A DNA stretch of 64,000 nt from Limnomonas spitsbergensis (Eukaryota > Chlorophyta > Chlorophyceae > Chlamydomonadales), in contig JAYJMM010000066.1 of NCBI GenBank assembly GCA_037349105.1, positions 310,001 to 374,000 on the forward strand. The letters are read 5' to 3'. Made by a program: the position numbers and the translations under genes. Under the pieces are notes generated by a model. That model made no database searches, was not told where the DNA came from, and saw only the letters and a program-made list of their open reading frames with translations. Positions 35,558 to 47,600 of this stretch are shown here, piece after piece (within the stretch, counting starts at the first letter, position 1; the number at the start of each line of letters is the position of its first letter).

Positions 35558-36799
35558 AGAAGGCAGAGCATAGTGCAGGTGTCTCGCCCTCACAATTGCT
35601 GCGCATGATCGCGATTCTTGCTGCATGTTTCTAGTCACGGTCACAGGGCTGTCCCGACCTCAGGGTTATCTATAGCTGATTCACAAGGCTTCCTGCCTTG
35701 GATGGCTTGATAGACTTTGTCCCCATTCAGCCGCGACTCTTATTTTGTTGACGCAGTCATCACGGCACCCCTGTTTAGTGGCTGGTGACCGCCGCCTAGT
35801 TTGTTTAGGGACAAGGGGGGATGCTACCAAAAGGAAAGGGCGCTGGTAATACAATAATTCGATTTGTGTGACTTAAGATGGCACATTTTAGAAATGCAAA
35901 GCCTTCAGTGTTTGTGTAACCTTCTCCTCCAGTGTGAGACTAAGAGCTGTATTTCGTGTTGCTGTCTTACGCATTTTATCTGTTTAACCTTAATTTATAC
36001 TAGGAGGGGGCAGCTTTATAAAGCCTTCCAAATCTCGTATGGGATATATTGCTGCATGCCTCCCTCCAGGCTGGAGCCTCGATTCGAGCCACTGGTGTAA
36101 CACGAATTGTTTTTATTTTATTTGTGGTGTGACGACGTATTGGTAGGCCTCATTAAATTTACATGAGGGCACATGCCCCGTGTGGCTTTCGCCCCCTGAC
36201 CGTTCAACCCGGGTATGCTATTATGCTCCACCCTGGCTCCTGCCCTGACTCCACCCAAGCGTGACTTTGTGTTGTCATACAGCATGTAGGATCGTATGCG
36301 TTTGAGATAATAAGAATCTTGCTACCGGTCCTCCTTTTCTACTTTGTAATCATAAGCTGAGACAGCCCTGTCGTCGGATCAGTTATTGCGGTCGTTTACT
36401 GAAGTTGTGCACGAAAAGAGACCAGTCAATGAGAGTACACCTCTGGGTCCTGCTCAAAAAGGTCGCGTTGACGCCTAACTAGAGGGGAAAAGAGCCCAGC
36501 CTCATCTGCCGAACCCTGTCTTAAATGTCCAGATTGCCCACGATCTGCCGTTTAGAGGGACCTCTGCACCTACAGTGTTTGCCTCAGGCTGGCATGCCCC
36601 TATCAGTCAGACAGGGGGATCCTCCTCTTGACCTAGAAAGACCCTCAAGGAGAACAGGGAATAAAATCGGAAAGCAAGACGCCACGAGCATTGAGGTCCC
36701 TCCCTGGTCATCTCTTTCATATTATCATGTTCAGTTCCCGCCACCGGTTCAGGTGACCTCATGCGCACCAGCACCTGCCCACTGAAAAGTCACATACCC

Positions 36800-36850
36800 G
36801 ACTGCTCTGCCGGTTTTCGTGCTGTGCAGCAGCACCTCTGATTACTTGTT
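36800..36850. repeat. short dispersed repeat, copy A
   Basis: CTCTGCCGGTTTTCGTGCTG followed by GCAGCAGCACCTCTGATTAC closely matches 42245-42300. The centre, GTGCTGTGCAGCAGCAC, is nearly palindromic. Confidence 0.55.
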
Positions 36851-37817
36851 TCATTGCGATAAGTCAGGCCTGGATGTTACAAGTATTGATTGACCAACGT
36901 TACTGCCACTGCGTTGCATGGGGGTAGCAAACAGCACTCCATAACATTTAACAAGATTCGAATAAGCAGCAATCCGGCAACACATAAAACAGGGGACATG
37001 GCTGAGGAGTTCATTTGCAACCTCCCATCTAAAGCAAATGACTTTGTTGCAGACAGTTTCCACCATAGGCAGCAAGGCCTGGATCACAAGCTCCCGTGCT
37101 CTAATCAATCAAGGTGTGTACATACTACAAAGCCTGGGATAACAAATAAGAACAAACTAGATTAGAGGGAATAAATGATCATGTTGTTGCATATCATACT
37201 CATGTACTGGTACATGATGCAAGCAGGCAATTGGAATCTGATGCCTCAGAGATGGGATGAAACGCTTCCAAAGGTAAATAATATTCCCAGGAAACGTCCT
37301 GGAATAGGTGGGACTTACCAAAGGGTAAACAGTGCAACAAATTAAGCTGCGAAGTGACAAAACACGGTCGGTTAATGTCGAGGGGATGAATCAGCCAAAC
37401 CAGATAATAAACCTATGGGCTGGGATCCATGACAAGGGGGGCTTTAATTTAACAAGTATGGTACTGTGAGTGCAAGGATGTGCATCCAAAGCAGGGAGAA
37501 CCCTGGTTAATATGGCAGCTGTAAACCCTCAGAATTGACAGGCGTCCATCGTGCAGACAAGAGGGGCTCTAAGAGAATTCTCCAGCTGTCCCTCCCACGT
37601 GGCTGCATCCCTGAGCGGATATCCGGCTGCTGAATGCCCGGCCCGCCCAGCTCCTTGCAGTCCATGACTCCAGAAGCAGAGCACAGCCAGACTGGACAGC
37701 CAGCAGGCACACTAATCCTACTTTATATATCTAAGCTTTCACCTTCTCCAACCAGGCACACAACTGAAAGGTCCGTAAGGAGAGGATGGATCTCTGAATC
37801 CATCATACCCCCGCGGG

Positions 37818-39980
37818 TTAGACCATCACTCCTAGTGGCACGAAGGCCGGGTGCCGTTCCTCTTCCGCAACAACATGTGAGGGCAACTCCAAGGTCGAAG
37901 AGAACAGGGCCAAAGATGCCATCTCCTCGGACATGTCCTCAGAGGAGGTACTGACGGCTGAGGCAGCGTCTGCTCAGACAAGAGAAGAGGGCCAGGCTCA
38001 GATGTGGCAGAGGGGGGTACAGGTCAGACAAATGCAGCTAAAGCATGGACAAGACACACTCATCCCACTTGATCATGAGGAGCAACATAGTGCTGTCAAC
38101 TGCACAATTAGTGAATTAAAAATCGCTATTTTTAACATTTGTTTGCTGAGAGATAGAGTCACGATGTATCAGATGGGTCTAAAAGGACTCGGGGAAGGAG
38201 GGAGAGGCTGGCATGCATTTTTGTGTTGCAGCCTCTTTGCACGAATGCTGCTGCATATTACTGCCTACTAATCTTCCCTACGAATGCTGCTGCATATTAC
38301 TGCCTCTACTAATCTCCCCTACGAATGTCTTAACAAGTCGTTACTGCGGAATGGAGGGAAGAGGGAATGTACTTGTCGCAGCTCACCTCCCTGCGGTGTC
38401 ATGGTCGCCAGGGAGTCCAGCATGAGGCCGCTTCTTGAGTGCACCATGAAGCTGCCTTGAAGGGCAGGCCCACACGTGGCGCAGGAGGGTTCATCAGGCA
38501 TCTCCATTGGGTCATCCTCCAGCATGATGACAGGAAGCTCATCACAATTGCAGATCTCAATCATGTTGTTCTCAGGGTCATGGAAGAAAACCTGCGGATC
38601 CAGTTGCAACACAGGCAGGATCAGGATTGGAACGGATCATGCGGCGTCACCCCTGCCACCCAGCTGCATATGCTGCCCAGCCGCAACCTCAGCCTTGCCC
38701 AGGGAAATAGCTGCATGTGCCACACAGCCCCAGGTCCATGCCGGTGGGCGTCACACCCACCTGAGAGACTCGCACACCATCCTCTTCAATGACGCACTGC
38801 TTGATGTACACGATGCCCCTCTGCTTCAGGAGCTCCTCCACCTCCAGCAAGTCCTCACTCTGCGGGCACATCAGGCACACCAGTTTAACGGCCAGATCCA
38901 GTGTCGCAGGGGCTTGGCGCCTTGAGGCCATAGACCATTGAGAGGTCCATGGCCAGAGACTATTTCAAGTGCTAAGAAAACTGCCATGCGTTGCATCATG
39001 CAAGCCAGTGAGAGACTGAGAGCTGAACCTCAAGGACGCCAGGTAGCTCATAGGGTGAAGAGAGCGATCGTGCGGCAAGTCCCACCGGTCTCATCACTGC
39101 TGCTCTATCATTCCCGGCTCGCCAGTGCTGCTCGGTGCTGCTTTGAAGGAGACTCGTGAGCATGGTGCACATACCAGACAGCACAATGGTACTAACGATG
39201 TTCCTAGTGGCTAACGCCTCCTACTTCAAGAGATGTAAATCGCTGTTGCTTAAACTAGCTTCACCCGGCAGCTGCCTAATATAGGAGGCAGCTGTCAGAT
39301 GAAGCCCAATCTCCATGCATCAAACTGTACATCTACATAAGAGGCTCAACTGCTAGCGCTCCAGTCGAAACTGTGGGCAAGATACGTTCGCAGCTTTTTC
39401 AAAATTCATGATAGGCTCATGTGTGGGGGCCTGGGAGGGGGGGCAAAGTGGCGGGGCCGATGCTTCCAAACGACTGAAAATTAGTCAGCTCCCCGACTCA
39501 CCAAGAAGGAGAGATGATCTGCCATGGGATCGATGCATGATGAGCGCACAACGGGGCAGCCCTTGATGAGGTGAACACCGACAGAGGAATTCGGATGGAA
39601 CAGCCTACGCGCAAAAGCAGTTGCAGTGTCAGCATTGGGCGAATGGCATCGGCAAAGACCCCCATAAGCTCATTAAAAGCGTGGGATGCGAATGTTTATG
39701 CTCGCATGATGGCTACTTCAGCTTCTGTGTGTATTCACGCCGTCGGCAGCTAATGACATCAGTTTCGTATGGGTTGGCGGTTGAGGGAGACTTCGAGGTT
39801 GTAGTCTCCAAGCCTGTCTTACCATGCACCCTCGAACTCAAAGCGTGGTCTCCGAATATCAAGAAAGCCAAGAATCTCGCGGTAAAACTTAGCAGACTTT
39901 ATGACGTCGGTGCAGGTCCTGGACACGTGGTTGAGCCCTCGAATTGAGAGGCATCGCTCATGGGAAGAGGAAGTAGACAT
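37818..39980 (-). CDS. VOC-superfamily (glyoxalase I-like) protein, five exons
   Basis: Exons 39980-39823 (ATG), 39604-39502, 38859-38761, 38591-38387 and 37969-37818 (TAA) join in phase to 239 codons including the stop. The fold is the two-module vicinal-oxygen-chelate type. Module 1 begins RGLNHVSRTCTDV and contains VGVHLIKG; module 2 begins DHLSF and ends VFFHDPENNMIEICNCDELP, close to plant glyoxalase I-like proteins. Probable metal ligands are His18, His64, His83 and Glu132, at the usual VOC positions. These plant relatives bind divalent metals and are annotated as lactoylglutathione lyase-like, but substrates are rarely known, so glyoxalase activity is not claimed. Residues 142-238 are an acidic Ser/Glu/Met-rich extension beyond the domain. 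No clear transit peptide is seen. Confidence 0.9.
38222..38330. repeat. about 42-bp direct duplication
   Basis: CTACGAATGCTGCTGCATAT followed by TACTGCCT-CTACTAATCT occurs about two and a half times in the last intron of the VOC gene. Confidence 0.7.
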
Positions 39981-40094
39981 CCAGCTGCAGCTTTATTGAG
40001 AGAAAAAATGTCGCTACTTAAGGAGGTTGGCTAGCGGATGTGGATGGTGTGCGGACCAATATTATGTCTCGCAAATTATTAAACAAGTTACACA

Positions 40095-40688
40095 GTGGAG
40101 TTGCTGCACGTCTTGACTTTCTATCAGGCGCGCGCTGTTGTGAGATCAAGTGATGTGTCACGTGTACGTCACCATGTACGGCGAATCTGCCATTCCGATC
40201 TGGTTTCTTCCGACACAATAAGGCCCTCTGCCTCATCCAGCCTACGCCAATCTCAACTTCCTGGTTCGCATGCACGATGGCAACAACTTGCTTGCTTTTC
40301 TGCCGCATCCCGTTTGCACTCACACTGTCTCCCGCCTACGCCTCTCCCTCTCCCTCTTGCTTCCGCCACTTTCTCCCCTGCCCTTCTTGATGACCTCTCT
40401 TCCCTCCTACTTGCTTGGCCACTGCTTCCTGCCTACCACACAGATGGCGCTTGTGTGCAAGCTGCTGGCGGTGCCAACATGATTGGAGCTGCCTTGTATT
40501 ACACTGTCGATGGCTCCACCCATTCGGTCAACCCTGCAGGTGGCCCATCTGTTTGCCACCTCCTACTGGCCCACCTGATGCTACATCTGACACTCAATGG
40601 CACATGTTTGGTAGATGCAGGCATCCCCTGGAGTGCCACATGGGATGATTATACAAGGGTAAAGAGGGCCCCCTCGTCATTGGGTTAA
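40095..40688 (+). pseudogene. probable decayed non-LTR retroelement segment (RNase H-like)
   Basis: A 197-codon open stretch with no ATG at its head contains YHTDGACVQA, then NMIGAALYYTVDGSTHSVNP, which resembles the start of the RNase H domain in algal non-LTR retrotransposons (a TDGSC-like motif, a Gly-Ala strand, then an Asn-Pro-Gly turn). The expected helix with the catalytic Glu (NRAEL-like) is not visible afterwards. No reverse transcriptase or endonuclease is present. I read it as a fragment, not a gene. A chance open frame is the alternative. Confidence 0.45.
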
Positions 40689-40734
40689 GGAGGAATCCCC
40701 TCGCATGATACTGTGCTGGTTGGGATCAATGACG

Positions 40735-40739
40735 TTACA
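40735..40739 (-). promoter_or_regulatory. possible TGTAA poly(A) signal of the intronless gene
   Basis: TGTAA on the minus strand lies about 95 bp after the stop of the 411-residue gene. The assignment rests on position only. Confidence 0.35.
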
Positions 40740-40831
40740 CATCTGAGCCCTGGCACAAATTTGGCACACCCCCAGCTTAAATATTCTTGCCTGGATATTC
40801 TTGCACGTATTCACATAATCTAATATCAGAA

Positions 40832-42067
40832 TCACACTTCCAAACAGTTCCTGAGCAAAGTCAACACTTCATCCAGATCTGCTGTCTTGTACTGCTTGCT
40901 GTTTCGACCTGGCACATCCGTTAGGGCAAAGGAATCCCCCTTGGCCGACGCCAACCGCTCGAGCAAACCCCGCAGCTTAGCCCGGACCTCCGGCCAGCTC
41001 CAGCGCGGTCCAGCGCCAGCCCCCACCGCCGCCGGCTCATCCTCGCTCTCACTGAAGCCCTCCTCCAAACTTTTCCTGTCGCCGCCCTGGCCTGGTAGCT
41101 TCTTGGAGGCGGATGGACCTGCTGGACCTGCGCTACCAGGCACGCCAACCCAGGAGGCCTGTCTGGTGCCTTCACCAGCACCGGCCCGCCAGGCGCCCCC
41201 CCGGCCAATACTCTCCTTGTCCCCTGCTCCGGCGGGCGGCCCACCTTCCGCGGCGGACAACAAGCGCCCCTCGTCCGCACCGCCATCCCTCCGCCGATCC
41301 TCACGCAACGCATCCCGCTCGATTGCGAGCAGCATCAGGCCCGATCCCCCAAGCAGCTCCGAAACCTCTGGACCGGCATCCTTGCAACCTCTCCACGGCC
41401 GCACTGGAGCCTTGTCACTGCCCTCGGTAGCTCTTGATCCCGACGCAGGCCCCAAAGAAGGCTGCAGGGAGCCTTGCTGCCTACCAGTCCGTGCATAAGG
41501 GCCCCTGGGCGATGCCCGCGGCTCAGCTGTGGCCGTCTGGGCTGCTTGCTGGCGGCTGGTGGAGCCTGGCCACAGCCTTTCCCCCAGACCAGCAGCTGGA
41601 CCCAGGTCATCTAGGCCACACTGTAAGGAACCAATAATAGTCTCCAGTTTTGAAGCGAGGGCAGAGTTGTTGCGCCCCCGGTCAATCGTCTTCAGAAGAA
41701 CCTCCTGAACCTGGAGCCTGGTCTTTAATGTGCTGCGCACCGCCGTGAGGTCTCCTGCCTCCCGACGCTCCTGCGCATACTTCTTCAGAGCTTGCATCCT
41801 GGCCAGCAGTCTCCTGCTGCGATGGGTGCATATGCGGGCGAGCTCTGTGGATGCGTCGCGCTCCACCTCAAAATCGCGGAGCCGCTGCTGCAGACTCGTT
41901 GCTTCGGATGTGCTCAATGCTGCCCTATCTCCTCGCAGCGCGGCTCGCAGGGTCGGGGCTGGTTTGAGGGTCCGACATGCAGGCAGCATGCACGGCGTGA
42001 GGGGCCGTGGGCGGGGCGTGTGCGCCCAACGGAAGACAGCAGACACTGTGCGGTCGGTAGAGAGCAT
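40832..42067 (-). CDS. intronless gene, 411-residue protein of unknown function
   Basis: One uninterrupted frame from ATG (42067-42065) to stop (40834-40832). The first 47 residues are rich in Arg, Pro, Ser and Ala with a single acidic residue (RTVSAVFRWAHTPRPRPLTP), typical of a chloroplast or mitochondrial transit peptide. Residues 52-150 are charged, heptad-like helix (LQQRLRDFEVERDAS, RLQVQEVLLKTIDRGRN), a likely coiled coil. Residues 160-360 are low-complexity Gly/Ala/Ser/Pro. The C-terminal 50 residues are again helical (WSWPEVRAKLRGLLERL, DLDEVLTLLRNCLEV). The open length, codon-like GC pattern and end motif support a real gene. No family is recognised. Its lack of introns is unusual beside neighbours with up to 28. 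Organelle targeting is inference. Confidence 0.65.
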   Translation of the reverse strand: MLSTDRTVSAVFRWAHTPRPRPLTPCMLPACRTLKPAPTLRAALRGDRAALSTSEATSLQQRLRDFEVERDASTELARICTHRSRRLLARMQALKKYAQERREAGDLTAVRSTLKTRLQVQEVLLKTIDRGRNNSALASKLETIIGSLQCGLDDLGPAAGLGERLWPGSTSRQQAAQTATAEPRASPRGPYARTGRQQGSLQPSLGPASGSRATEGSDKAPVRPWRGCKDAGPEVSELLGGSGLMLLAIERDALREDRRRDGGADEGRLLSAAEGGPPAGAGDKESIGRGGAWRAGAGEGTRQASWVGVPGSAGPAGPSASKKLPGQGGDRKSLEEGFSESEDEPAAVGAGAGPRWSWPEVRAKLRGLLERLASAKGDSFALTDVPGRNSKQYKTADLDEVLTLLRNCLEV

Positions 42068-44676
42068 GGCGCGTGATCGAGGTGGTGCTAGAGGAGATTT
42101 CGAGCGCAGCTCTTGCCCAGGGCCTCAGACTTAAAAAACACGCATTGAGTCGTTGGGTCGCGATAGGCAGAGGGGTACATCAGCATGCTACTCCGTCCAG
42201 CTACCAATCCGTGCCGCAGTCACTCTCTTGTTAAACAGCAGTGTGCGACGCTCTGCCGTTTTCGCGCTACGTAGCAGCACCTCCGATTACTTTTCTGGAA
42301 GGTTGCAGGATGCAGCTTCGGCGGGGGTCCTGCTGGTGCGACTGGTATTTTCAGGGATTAAAGAAACGATAACGTAGCATATGATAGCACGGCGCGTATG
42401 GGTGTGGTAGCTGTCTCTTTTCTGTTTTGGGGTTTCCTGTAGTTGGGAGTGTTCACACTTGGCCAGTTCCACCGGGCCAAGCTGGTGGTCACAAATTTGG
42501 TGACCACGAGCAAGTTCAACGTCTATCTTACGGCGCCAGCTGCTCCCCGGTATTCCTAAACGGTGAACTTAAACCTTCAGGTCGCTGTACCTCTTCCCGC
42601 CCCCTTTTGGGATCCCTTTGTCTGCATGATTGCCCTCCATACCATGCCATGGAGCTAGGAGCCTAGGACGCCAGCGACTCTGGGAACCTTGTACACATGC
42701 CCTTCCAGGTCTCACGGGATCCCACGCAGCTTCCTGGGACGTAGTAGCCTGGTTCCGGTGCTTTCCACAGGACTTTGTGGACCTCATAACCCTCCCACCA
42801 GCCTGGGGGTCTATCCTCTCACCACAGCACCCGTTCATTGGGGGTGGGGGCGGCGGTCCAAGTACCCCATGTGCCTCCCACCTGCCCACCCCCTCCCTGT
42901 CCTACACCTTAAATTGCCTGTAGGCCTTCTTTCCCCATTATTTCTCAATTTGTTGGGCCCTCGATACTCTTGAGGATTTACTGTTTTTCTGTCTCTTGAG
43001 CCCCCTTGTTGTTGGGGGCAGGGTATCTTCTGTCTAGTATCCTAAATCCAGAGGCCCCAATACTCAGGAGGAGAGGGGCAGGGTTACTCCGGGCTGCCTT
43101 TTCCTTTTTTTGGGGGTATTTCTTTCTCCTTTGTGCTTCTCTCCTTCTTTCCTTCTTCCTTAGTTAATTTGCTTTTCTCAGGAGGAGAGGGGACATTTGG
43201 GCGTCCACGCGGCCAAGCCTTTTTGAGCAGGGCCCAGAGGTGTAATGTCATTGACACGCCCAAAACACAGGCCTGGCTTTTGTGGAACTTGTAGTTGAGT
43301 TATTTTAAGGCTATTCTCTTCTGGGGATACAGTTTGCCTGACTTTTTGGGGCTGGGGATACGGTTTGCCTGGCTTTTTTGTTGTTGTTCTTGTTGTTTGG
43401 AAGGTGAACTTGCATTCCTTTCCTTCTTCTTGTGCCTTCTCCCTTGACTTGCATAGCTGACTTTATGTTTGCCAACGTGGCCGAGCTTAATGTAAGCAGG
43501 GCCAGGGGTGTAACGTCATTAACTTGTCACATGACACAGTCGTTTATGCGAGGATATCCAAAAATTGGGGCATTGACGGACAAGCAATGTTGCATTAATG
43601 ATTTTTAACTTAAAGTGGGGGGGGGTAAATGGGTACACACTCCCGAATCCTTGCCACCCACCCTTGCCTAAGGCACTGTTCAGTTGAAAAATGTGCACAT
43701 TTTTTCAGCGCACAGTATGTGACATGAAATCTGAGTTTCGAGAACCAAGTTGGACCCAGATTTCAAAGGGCTCGTCGCATTTTGGTGAAACAAACGTTCT
43801 TGGCAGGCAAAGAGGAATAATCTCGGACTACAAAATGTGTCTGTGTACTTTCCGACAATGATGGAGCGCAATATTAAGAAAGCTGGCTTGGCTCACTCAT
43901 GCTGCTGCTTTATTCAGCGTATCCTGATCTTTACTAAGGATCTCGGATCACATCGAGTGACAGCTAGATCTTCGATGGTTGCCCAATGCCCATGCTGAGG
44001 GAAAAAAATCGGCCTGGTCAATGTGATTCCTGTTTTCCCCTTTTCTTTTTTTCCTGACCCATCCCTCCTCCTGCCAATCAATTGGGTGCCCATGCGACCG
44101 GGCCTTTTAAAACAGCCTTAAGGTGTCACGTTATTGACAAAGTAGAGGGCAGTGGCTCGGCGCAGTCAGCTGATCAGCTCAGACGGCATTAGATGTCGCC
44201 GCAGGCGCGCTGCTGCCAACGATGCCGGGCTAGGGGAGATGGCGAGCACTCGGGCGAGCATATGATTAACTCGCTACATACTTGCTTTTAGGGCCCCAGT
44301 GCCCAGGGTCGTTTGCATTTATTTTCTTTAAACACTTATTTTAACTTAAAAAGTCTTTTTTTTAAAAGTAAATTAAATTCTTTGGGGCGACCATGCAGAT
44401 AAGATTACCCTGCCCCCCCTACCCATAAGATTTCCAAAGGGGTCCTCGTACGCCAGACTGGCTTATGGAGCGAGTGCTTCTCAGTCCCAATAGGCATTGG
44501 ATGCGCCACACCCAGCTCATGGACAGGGCACAAAATAAACGTACACGATTTTTAACCATAACAGCAAAGGAAAGGGATTCAAATTTCAAACGAAGCAGCG
44601 CACCTCCTGCTGTGGACCAATGAATCAGGCAGCAGCATCAAGGCGGAGAAGCCAGGAGCAATCCCTTCTACGGTCC
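42068..44676. other. intergenic region with short diverged repeats
   Basis: No exon chain was found. A segment ending in CAGGGCC-AG-GGTGTAA-GTCATT occurs at 43211-43258 and 43479-43524, with a weaker copy at 44101-44139. CTGGGGATAC-GTTTGCCTG is duplicated at about 43322 and 43351. T-rich and G-rich runs follow. The APC1 3' UTR must occupy the right end. Confidence 0.5.
42245..42300. repeat. short dispersed repeat, copy B
   Basis: GCTCTGCCGTTTTCGCGCTA then GTAGCAGCACCTCCGATTAC matches the segment at 36800-36850. It is upstream of the intronless gene. Confidence 0.55.
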
Positions 44677-47600
44677 TTACCAACCCGAGGGCAGGCCTAG
44701 GCCCTCACAGCTCGGCTGCAACCTCAACGACTGGCACTCCAGCCACTCGTGACACAACAGGGGTTGCCAGATTGGCAAGTCCACCTCCTGGCCGTGCTCC
44801 TCCTGCCCCCCCTCCTCCTTCCCCCTAGGTTCATTCCCGGCCATGGTGTCAGTGACAGCTGATAGGGCACAGGCGTGGTAGGCGCGAGCAAGATGCAAGT
44901 TCCGGAGCGCGGAGGAGGTGACGGCCATGGAGTCTGGCGAGGTGCGAAAGGAGCTGCAGGCAGCAGGGGAGAGAGGGGGGACGTCGGGTGAGTGGAGCAG
45001 AGGACGCCGTGGTTTTCTCGTAAAATCATGAATGTTGCCAAAACGGCTTATTGGCTTGTGTCTCAGATATTTTGTGTGGTCAGAAATGACTTGCCCTGCC
45101 TCAGCCTCATGCACCTGTGTCTTTTTACCCTGCCCATCAGTCCCCCTCCAGCCATTGGGCACTCACTGCTCCAGGGAGGTCTGCGCCACCCCCAGCGTTG
45201 CCTCTGTCACCAGGTCGTTCGATAGGCTTTGCAGGTGCAGGTACCAGCTGAGCACGCCAGGCTTTTCCTGTTGGGTGTCAAGGCAGGGGGGGCGAGGGGC
45301 GAGACAGGTCAGGGCAGGCAGAGGAGGGTAGGATCCAGTCAGGGACCAATTTAACATGTGCCGTAGCTACCCCTACGAGGGCAAGCTTTTAAGGAGCTTC
45401 CCTGTCAGACAAAGCAAGGGTCATGACTAGCGTAGTAGCTCGCACCAACACATTGAACCTATTATGCCTGTGTGTTTATTACACCAAAGTCCAACCTATT
45501 TAATCTTGCCTATCCAGCCCAACCCATGCCAAGCATCCAGCCACAATGATCCCCCACCTGAGCAATGCACTCGTGGAGGGTGCTGCTGCAGAACGTGAGG
45601 AAGCCCGCCTTGGCAGCCAGACCCGCCTTGACACCCGCTGTATGCCGTCCTCTCTCCACCTGCAGTCGCTGCTTCTGCTGCTGCAGCGTGGTCATGGCAC
45701 CTATTGAGGCAGTCAGGAGATAAAGGGCGTGTGGATGCTGGGACAACGTAAAGACATTCAAAGCCTGTGTGACAAGGCAATTCATCCGTTATACAGTTAT
45801 ACTGTACCGCTATCATGATACAATGCATCCTAAGCGCTGGTGAGCATGGTGGCAGTAATGCTCGCCTCCAGGTCATGAACGAGGAATCTACCGGGGCCTT
45901 TGGCATAGGGAGCATATAAGTACAGGAGCGACTATGCCAGGGCGTGATACTCTGACAGATTTGTACCAAGAGAGTGTTCAGACCCGCACGCTGATGGGTA
46001 AAGCGCCCCCAAGCAGCCTAGAAACGGGGCGTACAGCAGCGGCCTACCCGCCTGTCCTGGCCTATCCTTCCCTGCCCACCTAGGTGTCTTGCCAGAGCCA
46101 TGACACTGGGGTCGAGGGAAAAGGTGGAGCACAGCTTGAGGATATCACTCGCGCCGGCAACACCCTCCGGTCGAACAGCGGAGGCCGCCACCGTCGCTGA
46201 GGCGTGGTAGAAGGCGCTGGCAAGCACGGATCTGCCGCCTGTCGGGTCATCCAGGTAGGATAGGGCGCCGGCCTTCTTCTTCACGAACAGGCGCAGGCCG
46301 CGGAAAGCACCGTCCAGCAGCCCCGGTGCAGGTCTGGAGGTCGTGGCGGAGGTGGCCGGGAGGACAGGGGCCGTCGCCCGATTCCCGGCTGGGCCCGCTG
46401 CAGCGCCCGCGTGTGAGGGCCAAGCCCTGCTCTGATGTTGCGGTTTGCCCCCCAAGGGCGTGGCGGAGACTGAGGGGCCTGATGGGGACAGGCCCGGACC
46501 CGGCGTTGGGAAGCTCCAGCTGCCTCTGAAGGGGGTGATGAGGGGAAGGGGGCCGACAGCTCAGGGAGCAGAGGTCGGGGGAGACCTAGGTGCTGTAGCC
46601 CCTCGGGCATCTCTTTGACTCTCTTTCTCTACCAAATATAGATTGTGTCAGTAAATGACCCACACACATCTACGTCCAACCCAGCTGCTCTCCACCTTGC
46701 CTGCCCCGAGGCCTTACCCACTCCTCCTGCTCCCTGCTCGTCAACCCGTAGGACCCACCCGCTGCGTTGGAAGCTGGGAGGTCCGGTTCCGTTGTCTGCA
46801 TCCACGTCCATGTCCGGAGCGCCCACAGCAGCCACCGACCCATCCTCATGTCCCGGCATCATCCCCCCCAGACCCCAGAGACCGGGCGGCGGCGTCAAGG
46901 GACCCTTAGCCGCCCCATGAGGTGCGCTTTCAGAAGGCTGCTGGGCCTGTTGGGCCTGCAAGGTCTGCTTCCAGTACCTGGGGCCACACACTACCACCTG
47001 GGACACCTGGGAGGGAGGGGGGGGGCAACACAGGGCCAGCCACTCAGGGCTCAGACAGGAGCTACGTTTATCTGCTTCTTCCTAGAGCAATGATTCACAC
47101 AAATAGTGATGTACCGTAGATTATAAAAGTCTTCCCGTACTGTTACCCCTGGTAAAATAAGATTGTTCATAACCTGTAAGCCCCGCAGGTTTGTTTTCAT
47201 GTTCAGCCCACGGGAGAGCATTGCATTGGTGAATCGCCCATGCACCGCCCGATTCCGCCCCATTCTGATAGACTCCGCCCAGCGTCAGTATCAAGCACGC
47301 TATCTATCGCTTACTTTCTTACCTGAGCGGCCCATTGCTCACCCCTGATAAACGTCATCTTTGCGGGAAGGCTATCTTAATGTACCATACAGTAAAAGTA
47401 CCCAAGATGCCGAAAAGTGTTTTTCCTTTTGACGGAAATGTGAAACATCCTCTGACCCTCTCAGCGGCCAGTGCACAGTCCATACCTGGGAGCAACACGG
47501 TGCAGGGGTACCCGGTGGGGAGAGGACTACACATTTCTACATCCCCCCTCACACATACCCCTGGTCCACTTTCCCCACCCCAGCTCTTCCGCCGCCCTCC

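Larger units (their letters stand above)
35253..37817. other. intergenic region between convergent gene ends
   Basis: This holds the 3' UTR of the TPR gene (plus) and of the VOC gene (minus). Apart from a perfect hairpin at 35483-35557 and a short repeat near 36.8 kb I see no supportable gene. A minus-strand open stretch near 37.0 kb (IQALLPMVETVCNKV) looks slightly protein-like but has no exon chain. Confidence 0.5.
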
